NCBI RefSeq assembly: GCF_008329645.1
Contig: NZ_CP043474.1
Coordinates: 4,588,001 to 4,652,000 of the forward strand
Length of the DNA: 64,000 nucleotides
Direction of reading: 5' to 3'
Source: Mycolicibacterium grossiae
Lineage (GTDB): Bacteria > Actinomycetota > Actinomycetes > Mycobacteriales > Mycobacteriaceae
Under the pieces are notes generated by a model that did not search any database, was not told the origin of the DNA, and saw nothing but the letters and a program-made list of their open reading frames with translations. Of the stretch, positions 58,577 through 64,000 are shown piece by piece (the first letter of the stretch is position 1; each line of letters opens with the position of its first letter). The position numbers were made by a program, and so were the translations under genes.

Positions 58577-60094
58577 ATGAGCACCGCACCCGGATACCAG
58601 TCCCCTGCCGTCACCGTGGCCTCGAGCCTGCCCAAGCGGCCGAAGGCGTCGTCGGTGCTGATCGTTCCCGTGGTCGCCGCCGACGGCGACGGCCCGGGCG
58701 ACGCGCGGGTGGTCGCGACCGACCTGCTCGACGCGGCCGCGGTCGGCGAGATCGAATCGGCGCTGCGGGCCCTCGGCGCCAAGGGCGGCGCCGACCAGGT
58801 GACGCGCGTGGTAGCGCCGTCGCTGCGGGTGGCCAGCGTGCTGGCGGTCGGTCTCGGCTCCGCGCGCGAGGCCTGGACCCCCGAGGCCATCCGCCGCGCC
58901 GCGGGCGTGGCGGCCCGTGCGCTGTCGGGGACGGAGTCCGTCATCACGACGCTCTCCGAACTCGACGTGGCCGCGGCCGTCGAAGGGCTGATCCTCGGCG
59001 CCTACCGCTTCACCGACTTCCGCAGCGCGAAGACGGCGCCGAAGGACGCGCCGCTGCAGGAGATCACCGCACTGTCGACGGCCAAGGGCGCCAAGGACCT
59101 CGCCGTGCGCGGCGCCGACGTCGCGACCGCGGTCGCCACCGCGCGCGACCTCGTCAACACCCCGCCGAGCCACCTCTTCCCGGCCGAGTTCGCCCGCCGG
59201 GCCAAGGCGCTCGGCGAGTCGGTGGGCCTCGACGTCGAGGTGCTCGACGAGAAGGCGCTGGACAAGGGCGGTTACGGCGGCATCGTGGGCGTCGGCAAGG
59301 GTTCGTCGCGGCCGCCGCGGCTGGTCCGCCTGACGTACAAGGGCAGCGGCCGCAAGCGCAAGCGGGTGGCGCTGGTGGGCAAGGGCATCACGTTCGACAC
59401 CGGCGGCATCTCCATCAAGCCGGCCGCGAACATGCACCAGATGACGTCCGACATGGGCGGCGCCGCCGCGGTGATCGCGACGGTCGTGCTGGCCGCCAAG
59501 CAGAAGGTGGGCGTGGACGTGATCGCGACGGTGCCCATGGCGGAGAACATGCCGTCGTCCACGGCGCAGCGGCCCGGCGACGTGCTGACCCAGTACGGCG
59601 GCATCACGGTGGAGGTGCTCAACACCGACGCCGAGGGCCGCCTGATCCTGGCCGACGGCATCGTGCGCGCCTGCGAGGACGACCCGGACTACCTCATCGA
59701 GACGTCCACGCTGACCGGTGCGCAGACGGTGGCGCTCGGCGGTCGCACGCCCGGCGTGATGGGCAGCGACGCGTTCCGCGACCGGGTGGCGCGGCTGTCG
59801 CAGCAGGTCGGCGAGAACGGCTGGCCGATGCCGCTGCCCGAGGAATTGAAGGACGATCTCAAGTCGACGGTCGCCGACATCGCCAACGTCAGCGGCTCGC
59901 GCTACGCCGGCATGCTGGTGGCCGGGGTCTATCTGCGCGAGTTCGTCGCCGACGGCGTGCAGTGGGCGCACGTCGACGTCGCCGGGCCGGCCTACAACAC
60001 CGGCGGTCCGTGGGGTTACACCGGCAAGGGTGGCACCGGCGTTCCGGTGCGGACGATGTTCGCGGCCATCGAGGACATCGCAACCAACGGCTGA
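58577..60094 (+). CDS. pepB: Leucyl aminopeptidase PepB (M17 family)
   Basis: A 505-residue dizinc aminopeptidase. The catalytic C-terminal domain has VGKGITFDTGGISIKPA near residue 270 (Lys and Asp ligands), the M17 signature NTDAEGRLILADG near 350 and IETSTLTGAQTVALG. It forms hexamers that trim peptides with N-terminal Leu. ATG at 58577 is preferred over the GTG at 58559 because a TAGGGT -10 sits 7 bases before it and the transcript should be leaderless. The last codons and stop are repeated 14 bp downstream. Confidence 0.95.
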   Translation: MSTAPGYQSPAVTVASSLPKRPKASSVLIVPVVAADGDGPGDARVVATDLLDAAAVGEIESALRALGAKGGADQVTRVVAPSLRVASVLAVGLGSAREAWTPEAIRRAAGVAARALSGTESVITTLSELDVAAAVEGLILGAYRFTDFRSAKTAPKDAPLQEITALSTAKGAKDLAVRGADVATAVATARDLVNTPPSHLFPAEFARRAKALGESVGLDVEVLDEKALDKGGYGGIVGVGKGSSRPPRLVRLTYKGSGRKRKRVALVGKGITFDTGGISIKPAANMHQMTSDMGGAAAVIATVVLAAKQKVGVDVIATVPMAENMPSSTAQRPGDVLTQYGGITVEVLNTDAEGRLILADGIVRACEDDPDYLIETSTLTGAQTVALGGRTPGVMGSDAFRDRVARLSQQVGENGWPMPLPEELKDDLKSTVADIANVSGSRYAGMLVAGVYLREFVADGVQWAHVDVAGPAYNTGGPWGYTGKGGTGVPVRTMFAAIEDIATNG

Positions 60095-60122
60095 TCGGGC
60101 TGCCGCAGCCAACGGCTGAGCG

Positions 60123-61889
60123 CTAGAGGACGCTGCCGCGGGCGGTGCTGCGCAGGATCTGCGGCGCCACCCGCGACGTCCCGTACAGCAGGTAGGCCTC
60201 GGGAGCGACGGGCCGGATCGGCGTGTCCTTGGCGACCGCCGAGAGGATCGCGCGGGCCACCTTGTCGGGTCCGTAGCGGCGGGCCGCGAACAGCGCCTCG
60301 AGTTGCCGGCGTCGCCCGGCCACCTGCCCACCCTTGCCCGCCGGCGGGTCGAAGCGGGTGGTGTGCACGATGTTGGTGTCGATGACGCCCGGGCAGACGG
60401 TGGTCAATCCGATTCCGGCAGCAGACAATTCGGCACGCAGGCAGTCGGAGAACATGTAGACCGCCGCCTTGGAGGTGCAGTAGGCGTTCATCGACTGCAG
60501 CGGCGCGTAGGCGGCCATCGAGGAGACGTTGACGACGTGGCCGCCGGTGCCGCGGTCGACGAGCCGTCGGGCGAAGGCGCGGCAGCCGTTGACGACGCCG
60601 CCCAGGTTGACGTCCAGCACGCGGTCCCACTGCTCGGCCGGGGTGTCCAGGAACGACCCGGCCTGCCCGATCCCGGCGTTGTTGACCACGATGTCGGGAA
60701 CGCCGTGCGCGGCGCAGACCTCGTCGGCGAAGGCCTCGACGGCCGCGGCGTCGGACACGTCCAGCACGTAGGCGTGGGCGGTGCCGCCGCGCGCGGCGAC
60801 CCGAGCGGCGGTCTCGCGGACGCCGGCCTCGTCGACGTCGCTGACGATGACCTCGGCACCCTCGGCGGCGAAGGCCAGCGCGGTCTCGCGTCCGATGCCG
60901 CTGCCCGCCCCGGTCACCGACACCAGCGTGTCGCCGAAACGGTCACGGGCGCGGCCGATTTCGGCGCGGCGCAGGGCACGTGCGGGTGCCGCGCCGTCGA
61001 GGTGGTCGGCCAGTTCGGCGACCGCTGCGGCGAGGACCTGGGGATGCGACATCGGTGACCAGTGCCCGGCCCGCACGTCGCGCCGCCACAGCCGCGAACA
61101 CCACCGGGACGCGTCGTCGTAGAGGTACGGGCGCACGAAGGGGTCGCGGGCGTTGACGAGGAGTTGCACCGGCACGTCGACGCGGTGGTCGCGTCGGCCG
61201 CCCGCGAGCGCGCGAAAGTAATTGGCGGGGTACACCTTCAGACTGGCGACGGCGTCCGCGCGATGGGTCGGCGCGTGGTGCACGCGGTCGGCGGGGATGC
61301 CGTCCCGCCGTCGCAGGATGCCGTCCAGGACGCCGGCGCGCAGGCCGATCCGGACGGCCAGCGGCGCGAGCACCGGGATCGAGAAGAACGCCATGTAGGT
61401 CAGCCGGACGAGCTGCACGATCGCACGGGCGAAGCGACGCGGCCGGTAGGGCTGGGTCAGGGCGCCGACGACGAAGCGGTGTAGGTGGTCGGTGCTCGGC
61501 CCCGAGACCGAGGTGAACGAGGCGATCCGCTGCGCGGCCTCCGGCCGGGCGAGGTACTCCCAGACACCGACCGACCCCCAGTCGTGGGCGAGCACGTGCA
61601 CGGGCCGGTCCGGCGAGACCGCGTCGAGCACGGCGGCGACGTCGTCGGCGTAGCGGGCCATCGCGTGCGCGGCGACCGGCTTCGGCGCGTCCGACCCGCC
61701 GACGCCGCGATTGTCGTAGCGGACCACTCGGAAGCGGTCGGCGAGCAGCGGCGCGACGCCGTCCCACAGCACGTGCGAATCCGGCCAGCCGTGTACCAGC
61801 AGCACGGTCGGGCCGTCGGGGCGGCCCTCCTCGTGGACCGCGAGCCGGACGCCGTCGGCGCTGGTGACGGTCCGCTGGCGAGCGGTCAT
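60123..61889 (-). CDS. ephD: EphD: alpha/beta hydrolase (epoxide hydrolase type) fused to short-chain dehydrogenase
   Basis: A 588-residue fusion. Residues 1-295 form an alpha/beta hydrolase with LLVHGWPDSHVLWD near 29 and the nucleophile-elbow region HVLAHDWGSVGVWEYLARP near 92 (Asp nucleophile, epoxide hydrolase type). Residues about 315-560 form a classical SDR: VSVTGAGSGIGRETALAFAAEG, NNAGIGQAGSF, and the active site S-Y-K (VVNVSSMAAYAPLQSMNAYCTSKAAVYMF). The M. tuberculosis homologue takes part in mycolic acid epoxide processing. ATG at 61889 overlaps the small upstream gene by 4 bp. Confidence 0.95.
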   Translation of the reverse strand: MTARQRTVTSADGVRLAVHEEGRPDGPTVLLVHGWPDSHVLWDGVAPLLADRFRVVRYDNRGVGGSDAPKPVAAHAMARYADDVAAVLDAVSPDRPVHVLAHDWGSVGVWEYLARPEAAQRIASFTSVSGPSTDHLHRFVVGALTQPYRPRRFARAIVQLVRLTYMAFFSIPVLAPLAVRIGLRAGVLDGILRRRDGIPADRVHHAPTHRADAVASLKVYPANYFRALAGGRRDHRVDVPVQLLVNARDPFVRPYLYDDASRWCSRLWRRDVRAGHWSPMSHPQVLAAAVAELADHLDGAAPARALRRAEIGRARDRFGDTLVSVTGAGSGIGRETALAFAAEGAEVIVSDVDEAGVRETAARVAARGGTAHAYVLDVSDAAAVEAFADEVCAAHGVPDIVVNNAGIGQAGSFLDTPAEQWDRVLDVNLGGVVNGCRAFARRLVDRGTGGHVVNVSSMAAYAPLQSMNAYCTSKAAVYMFSDCLRAELSAAGIGLTTVCPGVIDTNIVHTTRFDPPAGKGGQVAGRRRQLEALFAARRYGPDKVARAILSAVAKDTPIRPVAPEAYLLYGTSRVAPQILRSTARGSVL

Positions 61890-62242
61890 CGGTCCTCGAG
61901 TTCGCGACGCGCAGCGCGTTGACGTTCGATGCGCCGCTTGGCGTCGTAGTCGCGCATCCGCTGCGGGTAGCCGACCTTCTGCACGTCGTAGACGGGGATG
62001 CCGAGGCGTTGGTTGAGCCGGCGGGCGCCGGCCGGACCGCCGGTGCGGCGGCGGGTCCACTCGCCGTCGGCGGCCACCAGCACGACGGTCAGTTCGGTGA
62101 CGGTGGTCTGCGGTTCCACGAAGGCCTCGACGCCGGTGTGCGTGGCGACCCACTGGCGCAGGTACGCGAGGTCGGCGGCGGAGTCGTCACCCGCGCGGCC
62201 GCGGCCCGCGCCGCGGCGGCGGAACACGTCGAACAGTCCCAC
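61886..62242 (-). CDS. Conserved small basic protein upstream of ephD
   Basis: A 118-residue protein of unknown function, GLFDVFRRRGAGRGRAGDD at the start and a conserved middle (AYLRQWVATHTGVEAFVEPQTTVTELTVVLVAADGEWTRRR, then LNQRLGIPVYDVQKVGYPQRMRDYDAKRR) and a basic C-terminal helix. The GTG at 62242 has AAGGAG 10 bases upstream. Its stop overlaps ephD (ATGA), so it is translated with it. I know of no annotated counterpart at this spot in M. tuberculosis H37Rv, although the sequence could be present unannotated. Confidence 0.82.
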   Translation of the reverse strand: MGLFDVFRRRGAGRGRAGDDSAADLAYLRQWVATHTGVEAFVEPQTTVTELTVVLVAADGEWTRRRTGGPAGARRLNQRLGIPVYDVQKVGYPQRMRDYDAKRRIERQRAARRELEDR

Positions 62243-62403
62243 GTCGACTCCACTCCTTCCGTCACAGCCGGTGCCATCGGCTCTCTCGATAGTGCCAGAG
62301 CACGCAGTCCGCCGGTCCGCGACGACCGGCGCACCCGAACGTGGAAGGATGGGTGGCGCGAGAATTCGACAGGCACGCGCGACCGTTCGAGGAGTCAACA
62401 CAC

Positions 62404-64000
62404 ATGGCCATCTCCGTCCAGATGCCGGCACTCGGTGAGAGCGTCACAGAGGGCACCGTCACGCGATGGCTGAAGCAGGAGGGTGACACCGTCGAGGTCG
62501 ACGAGCCCCTGCTCGAGGTCTCGACCGACAAGGTGGACACCGAGATCCCGTCGCCGGCCGCCGGTGTGCTGACCAAGATCATCGCGCAGGAGGACGACAC
62601 CGTCGAGGTCGGCGGCGACCTCGCGACGATCGGCGAGGAAGGCGAGGACGCCGGCTCCGATTCCTCCGGCTCCGATGACGCCGGCGACTCCGGCTCGGAC
62701 GACGCCGATTCCGGCGATGCGGGTGAGTCCGGCGCGGAGGCCGAGAGGCCCGCCGAGGAGCCGGCCGCCCAGCCCGAGACGGCGTCCGAGGAGACCGAGG
62801 AGCCGGCCGAGTCCGAGCCCGAGTCGAAGCCCGCCGAGTCGAAGCCCGCCGCCGCGAGCGGATCCTCCGGCGGCGACGCCACGTCGGTGAAGATGCCCGA
62901 GCTGGGCGAGTCGGTCACCGAGGGCACCGTCACCCGGTGGCTGAAGAAGGTGGGCGACAGCGTCGAGGTCGACGAACCCCTCGTCGAGGTCTCCACCGAC
63001 AAGGTGGACACCGAGATCCCGTCCCCGGTGGCCGGCACGCTGCTGTCGATCAGCGCCGAGGAGGACGACGTCGTCGAGGTGGGCGGCGAGCTGGCGAAGA
63101 TCGGCGCCGAAGGCGCCGCGACGGCCGAGCCCGAACCGGAGCCCGAGCCGGAGCCGGAACCCGAACCGGAGCCCGAGCCGGAGCCCGAACCCAAGCAAGA
63201 GACCAAGCCCGAGCCCGAGCCCGAACAAGAGACGAAGCCCGAGCCCGAGTCCAAGCCGGAGCCGAAGCAGGAGTCGAAGCCCGAACCCGAGCCGAAGCAG
63301 GAACCGGCGTCCTCGGATTCCGGATCCTCGGATTCCTCCTCGGATGCCAGCCCCTACGTCACGCCGCTGGTGCGCAAGCTCGCCACCGAGCACGGCGTCG
63401 ACCTCGCGTCGGTGAAGGGAACCGGCGTCGGCGGCCGGATCCGCAAGCAGGACGTGCTGGCCGCGGCCGAGGCCGCGAAGGCCCCGGAGCCGGCGGCCGA
63501 GCCGGAACGGCCCGCCGCTGCGCCGGCCGCCAAGGCGTCGTCGGCACCGGCCCCGGCGCTGTCGCACCTGCGCGGCACCACGCAGAAGGCCAACCGCATC
63601 CGTCAGATCACGGCGAAGAAGACGCGCGAGAGCCTGCAGACCACCGCGCAGCTGACCCAGACCCACGAGGTCGACCTGACGAAGATCGTCGCGCTGCGGG
63701 CGAAGGCGAAGGCGAGCTTCGCCGAGCGGGAGGGCGTCAACCTGACGTTCCTGCCGTTCTTCGCGGTGGCAGTCGTCGACGCGCTCAAGGCGCACCCGAA
63801 CGTCAACGCCAGCTACGACGAGGACAGCAAGCAGATCACCTACTACGACGCCGAGCACCTCGGCTTCGCGGTGGACACCGAGCAGGGCCTGCTGTCCCCC
63901 GTCGTGCACAACGCCGGCGACCTCTCGCTGGCGGGTCTGGCGCGGGCGATCGCCGACATCGCCGCGCGTGCCCGCTCCGGCAACCTCAAGCCCGACGAGC
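62404..64000 (+). CDS. dlaT: 2-oxoacid dehydrogenase E2 (DlaT/SucB), 3' end beyond window
   Basis: The first 532 codons of a dihydrolipoamide acyltransferase. Two lipoyl domains are present, each with the lipoylated lysine in VSTDKVDTEIPSP (about residues 43 and 201). Acidic linkers follow each domain, the second a run of P-E repeats (residues about 240-300). The peripheral subunit-binding domain is SPYVTPLVRKLATEHGVDL (about 318) and the catalytic domain begins near 380 with RIRQITAKKTRESLQTTAQLTQTHEVD. In mycobacteria this E2 serves pyruvate dehydrogenase and the peroxynitrite reductase complex with Lpd. ATG at 62404 has GAGGAG 9 bases upstream. The HxxxDG active site lies past base 64000. 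Confidence 0.96.
   Translation, partial: MAISVQMPALGESVTEGTVTRWLKQEGDTVEVDEPLLEVSTDKVDTEIPSPAAGVLTKIIAQEDDTVEVGGDLATIGEEGEDAGSDSSGSDDAGDSGSDDADSGDAGESGAEAERPAEEPAAQPETASEETEEPAESEPESKPAESKPAAASGSSGGDATSVKMPELGESVTEGTVTRWLKKVGDSVEVDEPLVEVSTDKVDTEIPSPVAGTLLSISAEEDDVVEVGGELAKIGAEGAATAEPEPEPEPEPEPEPEPEPEPEPKQETKPEPEPEQETKPEPESKPEPKQESKPEPEPKQEPASSDSGSSDSSSDASPYVTPLVRKLATEHGVDLASVKGTGVGGRIRKQDVLAAAEAAKAPEPAAEPERPAAAPAAKASSAPAPALSHLRGTTQKANRIRQITAKKTRESLQTTAQLTQTHEVDLTKIVALRAKAKASFAEREGVNLTFLPFFAVAVVDALKAHPNVNASYDEDSKQITYYDAEHLGFAVDTEQGLLSPVVHNAGDLSLAGLARAIADIAARARSGNLKPDE
63127..63305. repeat. P-E/P-K repeat linker in dlaT
   Basis: Tandem 6-bp units close to CCGGAG or CCCGAA run for about 60 bases, then mix with AAGCAAGAG-type units, encoding a stiff acidic hinge between the second lipoyl domain and the subunit-binding domain. 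The codons alternate, so the repeat is protein-level more than DNA-level. Confidence 0.85.

Noticed and set aside
1..64000. Prophage, insertion sequence, secretion or defence island
   Set aside because: No integrase, transposase, toxin-antitoxin, restriction or effector gene was recognised; gene order matches the conserved mycobacterial chromosome throughout.

Overview
The window is about 64 kb of high-GC DNA with GTG, TTG and ATG starts and very dense gene packing. Gene order and protein content match the M. tuberculosis Rv2148c to Rv2215 block almost gene for gene. The mycobacteria-specific neighbours (MmpS3, LppM, PknL, MptA, PimB', RipC, EphD, mycothiol-era actinobacterial cytochrome bcc-aa3 genes) point to the Mycobacteriaceae. 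It is not M. tuberculosis itself: the Rv2159c-Rv2162c, IS and adenylyl-cyclase genes of that genome are missing, a guanidinium exporter is added, and several tails differ. A Mycolicibacterium-type environmental mycobacterium is the likely source (inference from gene content only; no search was run).

Region 1 (1-16.8 kb, all minus strand) is the division and cell wall (dcw) cluster, read from mraZ down to yggS: mraZ, an mraW leader RNA, rsmH, an FtsL-like gene, pbpB, murE, murF, mraY, ftsW, murG, murC, ftsQ, ftsZ, pgeF, yggS. Most junctions are 1-4 bp ATGA/GTGA/TAGTG overlaps, so translation is coupled. murD, expected between mraY and ftsW, is absent; only 194 bp separate the two genes. Four GTGG boxes at exact 10-bp spacing upstream of mraZ form a MraZ operator.

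Region 2 (17-39.7 kb) holds envelope and regulatory genes in small operons on both strands: a DUF3040 membrane protein, a GNAT acetyltransferase, lppM, idsA2, mptA (lipomannan mannosyltransferase), the Rv2175c regulator divergent from its kinase pknL, aroG, RNase AS, a membrane protein, an alpha-1,2-mannosyltransferase, an acyltransferase, an ArsA-like ATPase with two SRPBCC proteins, fadD15, pimB', a putative membrane metallopeptidase overlapping the NlpC/P60 hydrolase gene ripC, a small CxxC protein, an exonuclease-UvrC fusion, and trpD.

Region 3 (39.8-48 kb) is respiratory: ctaE-qcrCAB on the plus strand encode oxidase subunit III and the cytochrome bcc complex; ctaC-ctaF-mmpS3-Rv2197c on the minus strand encode oxidase subunits II and IV plus membrane proteins. 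Between the converging operons lies a 607-bp spacer with a strong hairpin and a tandem array of six palindromic repeats.

Region 4 (48-64 kb) is metabolic: asnB, adenosine kinase, an A-type Fe-S carrier, glycerate kinase, cobT-cobS (cobalamin), a Gdx guanidinium exporter behind a guanidine-III riboswitch, ilvE, gcvT, pepB, ephD with a small partner gene, and the start of the 2-oxoacid dehydrogenase E2 gene (dlaT/sucB), which runs off the end.

A window-wide trait is the TANNNT -10 hexamer placed 6-7 bases before an ATG or GTG, the arrangement known for leaderless mycobacterial transcripts. It fixes several start codons and reveals two very tight divergent promoter pairs. No tRNA, rRNA, CRISPR array, insertion sequence or prophage gene was seen.
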